From assembly GCA_964443875.1 (NCBI GenBank), contig CAYUET010000035.1, positions 1 to 29,967 of the forward strand: a stretch of DNA of 29,967 nucleotides. The letters run 5' to 3'. Origin of the DNA: CAYUET01 sp964443875. GTDB taxonomy: Bacteria > Auribacterota > JAFGBW01. Made by a program: the position numbers and the translations under genes. A model generated the notes under the pieces. The model did no database searches and was not told the origin of the DNA. It saw nothing but the letters and a program-made list of their open reading frames with translations. This document shows, one piece after another, positions 15,190 through 24,581 of this stretch. Position 1 is the stretch's first letter. The number at the start of each line of letters is the position of its first letter.

Positions 15190-17676
15190 ATGAATACCTC
15201 CCTCCCTATTTATGAAATTGTGCCTGAACTCAAAGCCTCCTGGAAGGGATTCAGCCGTTTTCTGATCCATGCGCCCACAGGTTCCGGAAAATCCACCCAG
15301 CTTCCGCAGATTCTGTTAAGCGAGGGGCTTGTCCCTGAAGGAAAGATTGTGATCCTGGAACCGAGGCGGCTTGCGGCCCGCATGCTGGCAAGGCGTGTGG
15401 CCCGGGAGTGGGGCTGCGAGGTAAGGGAGGAAGTGGGCTACCGCGTGAGGTTTGATTCCGCCGTCAGCGAGAAGACCCGTATCATTTTTGAAACCGACGG
15501 CATCCTGGTGCGCGAACTTCTGGACGATCCTGCTCTTAAAGGCGTTTCTGCGGTGATTCTGGATGAATTCCATGAACGCCATCTTTACGGAGATCTGCTT
15601 CTCTCTCTTTTTCTGGAAAGGCAGAAGCTGGGGCGGCCGGATCTGAAAATTTTTGTGATGTCTGCCACCCTGGATTCTCTGAAGCTTAAGGATTTTCTTT
15701 CCCCCTGCAGACTCATTCAGTCAAAAGGGCGTTTCCATCCGGTTGAAATCCGGTATAAGCCCCTGAGTTCAGGGGCAAAAGTAGGGGAAGCCGCCGCAGC
15801 GGAATGTGAGACCCTGACGCAGAATTCCTCAGCCGGTGATATCCTGGTGTTCATGCCCGGGGTGTATGAGATTCATAAGACTCTGGAACAATTAAAAAAG
15901 AGGGGCCTTGAAAAGAAGTGCCGTTTGTTTGCCCTGCATGGCGAATTGACCGCCCTTGAGCAGGACGAGGCGGTCGCCCCCTGCGAAGCCCGCAAGATAA
16001 TCGTATCCACCAATGTGGCCGAGACTTCGCTGACCATTGAAGGGGTGACCTTTGTGGTGGACAGCGGGCTTGCCCGAAAATCGGTTTTTGATCCTGTCCG
16101 GGGGCTTAATACCCTGCTTCTGGGCAAGATCAGCCGTTCTTCAGCCGACCAGAGGGCCGGGCGGGCCGGGCGGACAAAACCCGGAGTGTGTCTCCGTCTC
16201 TGGTCCAGGGAAGAAGAGGCCTTCAGGGAGCCTTTTGACCTTCCTGAAATTCAGCGCATTGATTTTTCAGAAACTCTGATTCTGCTCAAGAAAATGGCGG
16301 TTGCGGATCTTGCCTCCTTTCCCTGGCTGGATCCCCCCTCCCAGGCGGCTTTGGAACATTCCTTGAATCTTTTGAAACTTCTGGGTGCCATTGATCCCCA
16401 AACAGAAGCCCTGACTCCGCTTGGGGATTTGATGCTTCTTTTCCCTGTGCATCCCCGTCTTTCCCGTGTGCTTTTAAGTGCCGCACAGACAGGGGTACTG
16501 GAGGAGGCGTCCTTTGTCGCCGCGCTCCTTCAGGAAAAAAATCCCTTTATGCGTTCGGATTCCGCGCCCCCGGGATTAAAGGAAAGCCTTGCTCTTTTAC
16601 AGGAGGCCGAGCAGAAAAAATTTGACAGGAATTTTTGCCGGCAGATCGGCTTGAATGCGGCTTCAGCGCGGCAGATTTCAAAAATAAAACAGACCTTTAT
16701 GCGGATCGCAAAGGCTCAAACGGGCAAGTCCTCTTCCCCGGGGGATGAAGACTCACTTTCGAAAAGCGTTCTTGCCGGTTTTCCGGATAAGCTGGCAAGA
16801 CGCATAACGGGCGGTAAAAAACTCTGCCTTCTTGCAGATGGACGCAGGGCCAGCGCCGAGGAATCGGTCCTCCCGGCTTCCTTCACTCTGGGGGTGGCTC
16901 TGGATATTCAGGAAATAGGATCCAGCGGAAAAAGTATCGAAACCAGAATCACCTGGGCTCTGCCGGTAAAAGCAGAATGGGTGGCTGAGCTTTTTCCCGG
17001 GGAGGTTAAAACCCAGGAGGAAACTTACTGGGATAAAGATCAACAGCGGGTTAGAATGTCCAGAAGGCTTGTGTTCAATGATCTGATCCTGGAGGAGGAA
17101 TTCAGGGGAACCCCATCCCCGTCCCGGGCTGCCTCAGTTCTGGCGGATGAAATCGGGAAAAAAAATATTGAGCTTCCGGGGTGGAATGAAGCTGTGGAGG
17201 AATGGCTTTTGCGGCTGAAGCTTTTTTGCCAGTGGTGCCCTGAGCTTGGGCTATCCCCTGTAACAGAAGAGGATAAACGCCTGCTTTACGAGGAAATCTG
17301 CCAGGGAAGTTTTTCCGCCAAAGACCTCAAGACCTGTGAAGTGGAGGCGCATGTGAAGGGCTGGCTTTCTCACAGCCAGAGAAGCCTTCTTAACCAGTAC
17401 GTCCCCGAATTTATTCCACTGCCCTGCGGGAAAAAGGCAAAAGTACATTATGATGCCTCCCTGCCGCCTTATGTGGCTGTGAAAATCCAGGAACTTTACG
17501 GGCTTGAAAAGAAACTCACCCTTGCTCAGGGCCGCATTCCCCTTCTGGTGCACATCCTGGCCCCGAATTACCGGCCTGTCCAGATAACCGATGACCTGTT
17601 TTCCTTCTGGAAGAACCGCTATCCGGAGGTGAAAAAGGAAATGCAGAGAAGATATCCCCGGCACCTGTGGAAGTAA
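15190..17676 (+). CDS. hrpB: ATP-dependent helicase HrpB (DEAH/RHA family)
   Basis: 828 residues, the normal HrpB length. Helicase core: Walker A APTGSGKSTQLPQ, DEFH-box in ILDEFHERH, SAT motif MSATLDS, STNVAETSLTIEG and motif VI QRAGRAGRTKPG. It is followed by the HA2-type domain and the conserved C-terminal HrpB domain (e.g. VHILAPNYRPVQITDDL and FWKNRYPEVKKEMQRRYPRH). The cellular role of HrpB is poorly known; RNA remodelling is assumed. It begins right after the ilvE terminator and ends 3 bases from the convergent stop of the exported protein gene, with no visible terminator between them. Confidence 0.95.
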   Translation: MNTSLPIYEIVPELKASWKGFSRFLIHAPTGSGKSTQLPQILLSEGLVPEGKIVILEPRRLAARMLARRVAREWGCEVREEVGYRVRFDSAVSEKTRIIFETDGILVRELLDDPALKGVSAVILDEFHERHLYGDLLLSLFLERQKLGRPDLKIFVMSATLDSLKLKDFLSPCRLIQSKGRFHPVEIRYKPLSSGAKVGEAAAAECETLTQNSSAGDILVFMPGVYEIHKTLEQLKKRGLEKKCRLFALHGELTALEQDEAVAPCEARKIIVSTNVAETSLTIEGVTFVVDSGLARKSVFDPVRGLNTLLLGKISRSSADQRAGRAGRTKPGVCLRLWSREEEAFREPFDLPEIQRIDFSETLILLKKMAVADLASFPWLDPPSQAALEHSLNLLKLLGAIDPQTEALTPLGDLMLLFPVHPRLSRVLLSAAQTGVLEEASFVAALLQEKNPFMRSDSAPPGLKESLALLQEAEQKKFDRNFCRQIGLNAASARQISKIKQTFMRIAKAQTGKSSSPGDEDSLSKSVLAGFPDKLARRITGGKKLCLLADGRRASAEESVLPASFTLGVALDIQEIGSSGKSIETRITWALPVKAEWVAELFPGEVKTQEETYWDKDQQRVRMSRRLVFNDLILEEEFRGTPSPSRAASVLADEIGKKNIELPGWNEAVEEWLLRLKLFCQWCPELGLSPVTEEDKRLLYEEICQGSFSAKDLKTCEVEAHVKGWLSHSQRSLLNQYVPEFIPLPCGKKAKVHYDASLPPYVAVKIQELYGLEKKLTLAQGRIPLLVHILAPNYRPVQITDDLFSFWKNRYPEVKKEMQRRYPRHLWK

Positions 17677-17679
17677 AAC

Positions 17680-19560
17680 CTACGAAGAAATTCCCACTTC
17701 TTTCTGACTGTTTTGGGCAAGAATGCGGGCAAAGTTTTCCGGCATGGAATAATCAGGGTTTGCGAGCACGCGTAAAAAGATTTCACGCACAGCCGAAAAG
17801 GCTTTAACAAAGGGTTCTGCCTTGACTTCATAGTGAGTGTGCGGATCAAAGAGAGAGTCCTGGGCCTCGATCCATTGATTTAAAGCCCCGGTTTCTTCAG
17901 GCAGGGAAGCCTGAAGAAGTGCGGCTTTGATGTTTTCGTAAAAAGTTCTGTCATTGCTGTACCCGGAAATAAGGGCCGGGGTATTTAAAAGCAGGGATTC
18001 CATCCAGGTGGTCGTGCCGCTTACCAGGTGAACGGTTTTCTGTGCAAGGTTATTTTTATTTCCGAAATTCATAAGGGATTGGAAGACGGAAGGCGAAACC
18101 CCGGGCGTATTGAGGATCACGGTTTCCAGAGCCTCCTCATTGAGTTCCACCCGGATGGGTTTCCGGATGTTGTCATGAAAGAATTCGAGCGATTTTAGCT
18201 CCTCGGGAATTTCCAGTTCATAGACATTTTTTTCTCCGCTTAATTTTTTGAAATAAAGCGGGGTGTAAAGGGAGTTTGGATCTCCCTCATGGGTGTAGAT
18301 GTAGTATTGCTGTTTCTGAGAATCGTAGAAAACATTTTTAAGAGAGAAGAGATTTGAGGCGGCAGAAGGAGACACCGCTTCCTGAACGGTTCCCTTTTTA
18401 TCCGCAAAGGTGAGAAAAGTGCCTTCCATGAGGCTGAAGAAGGGAAGCTGCCCGTGAAGCCCCTGATAAAAGGCTTCCGGGAGAGCGGATTCCTTGATCA
18501 TTTCCCTGAAGGCTGAAAGGGTTTTGTGCTCCACATGGAAGATGACTTCACAGGCTTTGCTTTCTGCGCGGTTTTCATTCCGGCAGCAGGGCAGAAAGTC
18601 ACGGATTTTGTCTGTTTCCTTGGTATTCATGAGGAGCCATTTCCCATGGCTTGCCCAGGAAGGGACTGAATCGGTATCCGCAACAATTTGCTTATAAAGA
18701 GATTCTTTTTCACGAAGAATTTCGGCCTCTGATTCGCTTTTATTCAGATCGGCGTTGCGGCTCCTGGCAATGAGCTCGTGGCTTAAGGGAAGGCCCAGAA
18801 AGCGTAATTCACTGCTGTCTTTGAGCCCTGTGTTCAGGCCTGCAATCCCGGGGTAAAGGATTTCCTTCACAGCGCCTTCCTTTTTTTTCTGGAGGGATTC
18901 ATTGACCTTTTCAGGATTGGGGGAGACAAAGAAATAGGTATTGGCGCCTTTTCGGGTCATTTCCTCAGTCAGTTTGGAAACATGATAGCCGAAGAAGACG
19001 ATATTTTTTTCCTCTGCCAGCCTTGCAGTATAGTCCTCGGCGGTTATTTCAGTTTTGACATGAACGTTGTATTTTTGAAACACCGTATCTTCCCAGATCT
19101 TCAGGATTTCCTGCATGAGGCTTTTCTGCTCCGGGGAGAAGGTGGAGATCATTTCTTTGACTTTGAGGCTTGGAGATCCGGAATCAAACAGCAGAGAGAT
19201 GATTCTTTTGGCTGTTGCTGCGTCTTTTTTTTCAGCACTGGAAAAATCAACATTCCGGGCATTGATGATCTGGCTGAAATAGGGAAGGCTTGAAGTTTCA
19301 AGAAGAAGCAACTGATTCATGGCTGGAAAATTCAGGGCATTCCAGCGGATCAGGTCAAACATCTGTGTGGCATGGCCGCGGCTTCCATCGTGATAGTCTG
19401 AAGGGGTATAGATTAGCGATGTTTCTGTCCCGTAAGTCCACAGGAGGTTGCCCTGAAAAAGACTTTTGGGGGACAAAACGTCTTTGTCCGCTGCCTCAGC
19501 CCAAAGGAGGTCGGGGGTGACCAGAATCAGGTAAATGATAATAATCCGGAATTTATTCAT
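17680..19560 (-). CDS. Large exported protein of unknown family, C-terminus resembling a GT-B nucleotide-sugar site
   Basis: 626 residues that I do not recognise. The N-terminus MNKFRIIIIYLILVTPDLLW is a signal sequence with likely cleavage after Ala-Glu-Ala at ~24, so the rest would be periplasmic or secreted. Two features suggest an alpha/beta fold. One is NIVFFGYHVSKLTEEM followed by GANTYFFVSPNPEKV (~185-215), which alternates like a Rossmann sheet. The other is VHLVSGTTTWMESLLLNTP (~520-540), whose 'GtttlmEsLllgtPali' pattern is seen at the C-terminal sugar-nucleotide site of GT-B enzymes. An exported GT-B enzyme would be odd, because nucleotide sugars are cytosolic. GGAGGT lies 10 bases before the ATG. 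It is the last gene of the minus-strand run, 128 bases after the radical SAM fusion. Confidence 0.75.
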   Translation of the reverse strand: MNKFRIIIIYLILVTPDLLWAEAADKDVLSPKSLFQGNLLWTYGTETSLIYTPSDYHDGSRGHATQMFDLIRWNALNFPAMNQLLLLETSSLPYFSQIINARNVDFSSAEKKDAATAKRIISLLFDSGSPSLKVKEMISTFSPEQKSLMQEILKIWEDTVFQKYNVHVKTEITAEDYTARLAEEKNIVFFGYHVSKLTEEMTRKGANTYFFVSPNPEKVNESLQKKKEGAVKEILYPGIAGLNTGLKDSSELRFLGLPLSHELIARSRNADLNKSESEAEILREKESLYKQIVADTDSVPSWASHGKWLLMNTKETDKIRDFLPCCRNENRAESKACEVIFHVEHKTLSAFREMIKESALPEAFYQGLHGQLPFFSLMEGTFLTFADKKGTVQEAVSPSAASNLFSLKNVFYDSQKQQYYIYTHEGDPNSLYTPLYFKKLSGEKNVYELEIPEELKSLEFFHDNIRKPIRVELNEEALETVILNTPGVSPSVFQSLMNFGNKNNLAQKTVHLVSGTTTWMESLLLNTPALISGYSNDRTFYENIKAALLQASLPEETGALNQWIEAQDSLFDPHTHYEVKAEPFVKAFSAVREIFLRVLANPDYSMPENFARILAQNSQKEVGISS

Positions 19561-19688
19561 AAGTGAATATACCTCCGGAGATTAACGCTGTCAAATATGC
19601 GGAGTGTTTTTTCTTTTGAAAGAAAGAGCGGGAATTTTCAATCCTAAGCAATTTGGTCGCGGCGAACGGGATTGATCTGAAATTAAGA

Positions 19689-21269
19689 TTAATACCTTGG
19701 GCAGGCTGTGCAGGCTGTGTTTGTACCTTTAAGCATGGCCATGCGCCAGGAGCGCATGGAGGCGGAATTCCACTGTTCGGGAAGCGGCTTGCCCTCCATT
19801 TGCCCTTTGAAATGAAAAGGGGCGCAGTTGCATGGCGAAATGTTTCCATTCACATCCACGACCTCTATCCTCCAGGGGGCTAGGCAGTGACGGTGAACAG
19901 AGACCCTTTGGGTGATCTCTTTCAAAGCTCTGATTTCGCACAGGCGGTAATCTCTCGGCATCTGGCCCACATCATGAAAATGCGGGCCTATAAGGCGTAT
20001 CTTTTTTTTATTCGCATGATGAAGGGCTTTTTCAAGAGACGGTGAAGCATGACTTCGATGCAATGAATTTTTCTGATTGTGTTCAAAATTAAGATCGGAA
20101 AGCGCCAGAGCTGAAAGGCCAGCCTTTTCTGCAAAGTCAATGATGCCGGTAAGATCCCCGGCGTTCTCCTGCGAAAGGGTCACAAAAAGCGATTTGGAAA
20201 GGCAGGCAGGAACCTTAAGGAAATTTTTCTGCACCTCTTCGAGGGAAGCGCCGCCCCGGAGTCTTTTGAACTTTTCAGGATCAGTGGAATCGAGGCTGAA
20301 GGTGATTTCTTTAAGCCCGCAGTGATGGAGCGCTGAAAGCCTTTCAGGGTCAGCTAGAAGGCCGTTGGTGACAAGCTGTGTTGAAAGATGCTGCTCAGAG
20401 GCCAGGCGGACAAATGTTTCGAGGTGAGGGTGAAGCAAAGGCTCTCCAAGTCCCACAAAAATAAGCTCACGGGCTTTGGGATTCAGTTCGAGGATTTTTT
20501 TAAACAGCGCAAGAGTCATGTGGGCGGGCGAAAAATGATGCGGGTGCGTCCTGGCGCAGAAAGGGCAGGACATCTGACAATGCGTAGTGATTTCCACATC
20601 GAGCCTGGCGGCTGAGGGCGCGCGATCACAGAGGTTTGGCAGATGAAATCCTCCTTCAGGGTTAAGCGTCGAAAGGAGAATTCCGGGATCAAGGTGCTTT
20701 TTCCCTGAAGCACTTAAAGCGATCCATTCGAGAAGAGCCTGCCTTGCCGGCTCGTGGTGAAGAAAATTATGTTTTCTCTGGGGCAGGATCAGAGTGGGGA
20801 AGGGAAGTTCCCCGGCCTGTTCCACAGAGACGAACTCGTCTTTGTCCCCCAGAATGTGAACCATAGGAAAGGGGGCAGAATCGGAGCCTTTCGGCAGGCG
20901 GATGAATTTTGCGATTCTGACCTGGGTATTAAACGATAGCCCTGCTTCGGGAGGCGGTTGGGGAATCGTTTTAAGATAAAGAGGGCTGGCCAGAAGCAGG
21001 CAGGCCTCAGGGGGGGTCTGAAGGGCGGCGTGAAGACAGGCTGCAGAGCCTAGGGAATGGCCGATTAAAATAAAGGGCTCTCCGTTCAGTTTTGAGGTCG
21101 CTTCAAGAAGGGCTGTGACCCAGCCCTCGGGCCCTTTTTCTTCAAGGGAAGGCATTTCCAAGGCATGGGGTTCGATTTCCATGCGTCGCAGGCCGGACAT
21201 CAGGGGCTTCCAGAAGGAGGCATGCTGGCCCATGCCGTGCACAAGAAGGGCATGAAGGCGTGTTTTCAT
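19689..21269 (-). CDS. Fusion: alpha/beta hydrolase plus radical SAM/SPASM enzyme
   Basis: 526 residues joining two enzymes. Residues 1-~185 are an alpha/beta hydrolase with LLVHGMGQHASFW, nucleophile Ser72 in GHSLGS, acid Asp142 or Asp144 in GDKDE and His167 in RKHNF, a plausible complete triad. From ~220 on there is a radical SAM domain with Cys231-x3-Cys235-x2-Cys238 (CQMSCPFC) for the 4Fe-4S cluster, VGLGEPLLHP and FSLDSTDPEKFKRLRGG. The C-terminus has a SPASM-like auxiliary cluster region with Cys462, 480, 482, 520 and 523. Radical SAM/SPASM enzymes modify peptides, sugars or protein side chains; the hydrolase could cleave a product ester. Its ATG overlaps the stop of the glycosyltransferase gene (ATGA). 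Substrate unknown. Confidence 0.88.
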   Translation of the reverse strand: MKTRLHALLVHGMGQHASFWKPLMSGLRRMEIEPHALEMPSLEEKGPEGWVTALLEATSKLNGEPFILIGHSLGSAACLHAALQTPPEACLLLASPLYLKTIPQPPPEAGLSFNTQVRIAKFIRLPKGSDSAPFPMVHILGDKDEFVSVEQAGELPFPTLILPQRKHNFLHHEPARQALLEWIALSASGKKHLDPGILLSTLNPEGGFHLPNLCDRAPSAARLDVEITTHCQMSCPFCARTHPHHFSPAHMTLALFKKILELNPKARELIFVGLGEPLLHPHLETFVRLASEQHLSTQLVTNGLLADPERLSALHHCGLKEITFSLDSTDPEKFKRLRGGASLEEVQKNFLKVPACLSKSLFVTLSQENAGDLTGIIDFAEKAGLSALALSDLNFEHNQKNSLHRSHASPSLEKALHHANKKKIRLIGPHFHDVGQMPRDYRLCEIRALKEITQRVSVHRHCLAPWRIEVVDVNGNISPCNCAPFHFKGQMEGKPLPEQWNSASMRSWRMAMLKGTNTACTACPRY

Positions 21270-22474
21270 AAAAGGCTTTCCACTGCCTGAACAAGGGTTT
21301 GAGCCTGGACAAGCCTTTGGAGCTCTTTGGCTGCGGTGTGGAGAGAATTCCTGAAAGCGTCAGGGCAGAGCAGCTTCTCAAGGGCGGATTTAAAGCGCTC
21401 CATTGAAAAGGCGCTGTAGTAGACATCGCTGTTGCCGATGTAGGGAATATTTTTCATGAGGACCTGCCCGCATCCGGCCCTTTCAAGGTGGATGCCGTTG
21501 GTGGCCTGCTCAGGCTGCTCGGGAAGAATCACCGAGGGGGTTTCGTGAAGAAGGTTGATGGAGCAGGCGCCGATGCCCCCGGAGCAGATAACAATATCGG
21601 CCATTTCCGTGGCTGCGGAAGGGGAAAGGTAAGGGCTTGAGAAGATCTGCGGGTGCTTGAGAAAATCATCATGACCGCTGGTGCTGACCAGAATATTGAA
21701 ATTTTCGTTCAGGCACTCCCGGAGAATGTCGTTTAGCAGGGAGCTGTTTTTGGGCAGCGTTCCCGAGTTGTAATAAATTACTTTTTTATCGCGGCTGCCA
21801 AAGGGAGGGGGTTTCTCGCCGAGGAAGTCCCAGCCTTTCCAGAAGACCGGCCCCAGGAAAAAATGGTTGTCAGGAATTTCGGAAACCGGGCAGAGGGCCG
21901 GCGTTTCATAAATAAGATTCATATGCCCCACAAGCAGGGCGTTTGCTGTTTCCTCTTTTAATGAAAGGGGCGCGGCCCAAGGCTCAAAAGGCTTAAAGGC
22001 GTATTTCCAGAAGCTCTCCAGGAGGCTTTTCTGTTTTTCTCTCGCAGGGCCCGGCGTTTCATCAAACCCCAGAACGCCCTTGAAAAAGGGGAGCATGCAT
22101 GCCCCGTTTACGGACAGGCGCGGAATAGTTTTGGAGGTGAGCGCTGAGATGAAATCGAAAACCCCGATAATCAGGACGGGCCGGATCTCCTCAATCAGCC
22201 GCTCTTGGGATTCGATACAATGGCGGATGTGCTCGCGGTCATGAAACCATTCCAGGCAGGGGTAGGGGGTTTTGGAGAATTCCCAGAGCTCAGTGACCGG
22301 ATGGCACAGGGGGTGAAATTTTTGGGCCCAGAAGATGCGGCTTTTTGAAAGCCCCAGGTGCACTTCATATCCCGCTTCCTTAAGCCATTCCGCAAGAGCA
22401 AATCCACGTGCAAGATGGGAAAGGGTGTTGGTATTGGGAAAGATGAGGATTTTTTTCACTGAAACTTTATACAT
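21266..22474 (-). CDS. GT1-type glycosyltransferase (UGT/MGT-like)
   Basis: About 402 residues of GT-B fold. The N-terminal acceptor domain begins KILIFPNTNTLSHLARGFALAE, the 'GH/SH..r...la..L...GhevH' pattern of the MGT/UGT group. The C-terminal donor domain has ADIVICSGGIGACSINLLHE, then TPSVILPEQPEQATNGIHLE and RAGCG, equivalent to the GG.G...e.l..g.P.i..P...dQ..na....g.G motif. It should transfer a sugar from a nucleotide donor to an unknown acceptor, in the cytosol. An in-frame GTG lies directly before the ATG. AGGAG sits only ~2 bases before the ATG, so the start is uncertain by a codon. It overlaps the following radical SAM fusion gene by 4 bases and starts ~60 bases after the histidine kinase. 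Confidence 0.82.
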   Translation of the reverse strand: MYKVSVKKILIFPNTNTLSHLARGFALAEWLKEAGYEVHLGLSKSRIFWAQKFHPLCHPVTELWEFSKTPYPCLEWFHDREHIRHCIESQERLIEEIRPVLIIGVFDFISALTSKTIPRLSVNGACMLPFFKGVLGFDETPGPAREKQKSLLESFWKYAFKPFEPWAAPLSLKEETANALLVGHMNLIYETPALCPVSEIPDNHFFLGPVFWKGWDFLGEKPPPFGSRDKKVIYYNSGTLPKNSSLLNDILRECLNENFNILVSTSGHDDFLKHPQIFSSPYLSPSAATEMADIVICSGGIGACSINLLHETPSVILPEQPEQATNGIHLERAGCGQVLMKNIPYIGNSDVYYSAFSMERFKSALEKLLCPDAFRNSLHTAAKELQRLVQAQTLVQAVESLL

Positions 22475-22535
22475 CACTCCTGCTTACGGTATCAAGAAAT
22501 AATATCAGGATTCAGAAAGAAGTGGAGAGACCGGT

Positions 22536-24581
22536 TTAAGGGGTTGCATGATTCATGTGCTGGCTTAAAAGCTTTGCGAATTCTGAGCGCAGAAAGGGTT
22601 TGCTGATGCTTGCCGTAAATCCGTATTGCCGGGGCTGGGCCATGACCGGATCGTCTGCATAGCCGCTGGAAACAAACACGGGAATTTCCTGGTTGATTTT
22701 CCGTATTTCAAGAACAGCTTCTTTTCCGCCCATTCCGCCCGGAACAGTCAGGTCAAAAAGCATCCCTGCGATGGCCTGGTTTGCCAGGCTGGCTTCCTGA
22801 AAATAGTGCAGAGCCTTTTCTCCGTTTTCCATACATACCGGAGTGTAGCCCATGGTTTTAAGCATGGCACTTACCGTTGCACAGATGACGTGTTCGTCAT
22901 CCATGACCAGAAAAGTCCCTGATCCTTTGTGGCAGGCTTTTCGGGGTTCCTCAGTCTGTAAAACAGAGTCAGAATGGGCCGGTAAATAAAGGCAGAATGT
23001 GCTGCCTTTGCCCGGCTCGGATTGCACATCAATAGCGCCCCCGTGCCTTTTGATGATGGAATAGCAGGTGGCAAGCCCGAGGCCATGGCCTGTCGCTTTG
23101 GTTGAAAAGAAAGGGTCGAAAATCTTATCCAGAATTCCCTTAGGCATTCCGATGCCGGTATCGATAATTTCAATGCGGACGTAATGATTTGCCTCCAGAA
23201 GAGGGGGGTCATTTTTTTTAAAGGAGATATTTTGAGCCCTGATGGTGATCCTGCCCCCGTCGGCCATGGCCTGTTTGGCATTGATGACGATATTGTCGAC
23301 GACCTGGGTGATCTGATTTTTATCCATATCGCAGGGCCACAGGTTCTGGGGAATATCAAAAAAAGATTTCACATTTGAGCCGGTCAGGGCGAATTCCACG
23401 GATTCCTTCAGGAAGAGAATAAGACTTTCAATTTTTTTTATGGGAGCCCCGCCTTTGGCAAAGGTCAGAAGCTGCTGAGTCAGGCCGCGGGCACGGGTAA
23501 TGGTGGAAACAGCGGTGGAAAGATAGGAGGAGGCTTCAGGGTTTAATGGGGAGGTGAGTGTTGCCATTTCGATGTATCCCATAATTCCCCCCAGAAGATT
23601 GTTGAAGTCATGGGCGAGTCCTCCGGCCAGAAGGCCCAGAGATTCGAGTTTTTGTGACTGATGGAGCTTCTGCAGAAGTTTTTGTTTTTCCTCTCCCTCA
23701 TTTTTCTTTTCTGTGATGTCCTGGTGAAAGCCGAAAAAATACTCCTGACCGGATATTCGGATGCGGCTGACAGTGCAGCTGAGCGTCAGGATTCGTCCGT
23801 CTTTATGATAATGGTTCACTTCCATGCGGGCAGGCTCTCCCCTGTTCAGTTTCTCCAGAATCGAGGGGATTATTTGAAAAGAATTATTTTTTAAAATATT
23901 GAGCTCGTAAATTTTTATTTTTTTGATTTCATCTGCGGTATAGCCATGCATGGAGGCAAAGGCTTTGTTTGCCTCTGCAATATTTCCCTCCAGATCCATG
24001 ATCATAAGGCCTTCATTGGCCTGATCAAAAAGATCCCTGTAGCGCTGTTCGCTTTCCTTAAGGGCTCTTGTTTTCTGGTCAACCAGGTCTTCCATATGGC
24101 GGTATAGAAAGGAATTCCGGATAATCAGAGACAGAAGCCCGGAGATGTCTTTCAGTCCGGAAAGAATCTGCTCAATTCCCTTTTTGTCCATGATGTCCAG
24201 GAGCACAAGCATGCCGAGAGATTCCTCTTTGATGCGCAGAGGAATGACAAAGGATTCCTGCATGGAGAGTTCTGCCAGAATTCTGCCCATCTCCCCGTTT
24301 CCGGGCCTTATGAAGGAAGGCTTTTGTAATTCACCGGCTTTGGCGATAAAGGATTTCAGACGGGCATCCTCAAAAAGTTCCTTTTTTCTCTCAGGGCAAA
24401 CTCCTGCCAGAACAATCCTTCCTTCCGGCAGCTGTTCAAAAAGGGCAACGATTTTTGTGCCTATGATTTCCCTGATGCGGCTGGAGATCTGTTCCGCGCA
24501 TTTTCCGATATCCTCCGAGTAGCTGAGAATATTCACCAGCAGATCCTGCTGGAGGATCAGGGTCTGAGCTTCAGGATCCAT
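22536..24581 (-). CDS. PAS hybrid sensor histidine kinase with receiver domain
   Basis: 681 residues. Residues ~1-165 look like a GAF-type sensor domain; a PAS domain spans ~180-295 (YRDLFDQANEGLMIMDLEGN). A HisKA dimerisation domain carries His324 in GGLAHDFNNLLGG (the HDFNN type). The ATPase has N-box VVDNIVINAKQAM, DTGIGM, FDPFFSTKATGHGLGL and GKGSTF. The C-terminal receiver has the acidic MDDE, phospho-acceptor Asp in MLFDLTVPGGMGG, VSSGYA and SKPF. No membrane segment or DNA-binding domain is apparent, so it is a cytosolic sensor that must signal on to another regulator. The start overlaps the DUF1638 gene by 11 bases, tying it to the corrinoid gene set. Confidence 0.93.
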   Translation of the reverse strand: MDPEAQTLILQQDLLVNILSYSEDIGKCAEQISSRIREIIGTKIVALFEQLPEGRIVLAGVCPERKKELFEDARLKSFIAKAGELQKPSFIRPGNGEMGRILAELSMQESFVIPLRIKEESLGMLVLLDIMDKKGIEQILSGLKDISGLLSLIIRNSFLYRHMEDLVDQKTRALKESEQRYRDLFDQANEGLMIMDLEGNIAEANKAFASMHGYTADEIKKIKIYELNILKNNSFQIIPSILEKLNRGEPARMEVNHYHKDGRILTLSCTVSRIRISGQEYFFGFHQDITEKKNEGEEKQKLLQKLHQSQKLESLGLLAGGLAHDFNNLLGGIMGYIEMATLTSPLNPEASSYLSTAVSTITRARGLTQQLLTFAKGGAPIKKIESLILFLKESVEFALTGSNVKSFFDIPQNLWPCDMDKNQITQVVDNIVINAKQAMADGGRITIRAQNISFKKNDPPLLEANHYVRIEIIDTGIGMPKGILDKIFDPFFSTKATGHGLGLATCYSIIKRHGGAIDVQSEPGKGSTFCLYLPAHSDSVLQTEEPRKACHKGSGTFLVMDDEHVICATVSAMLKTMGYTPVCMENGEKALHYFQEASLANQAIAGMLFDLTVPGGMGGKEAVLEIRKINQEIPVFVSSGYADDPVMAQPRQYGFTASISKPFLRSEFAKLLSQHMNHATP

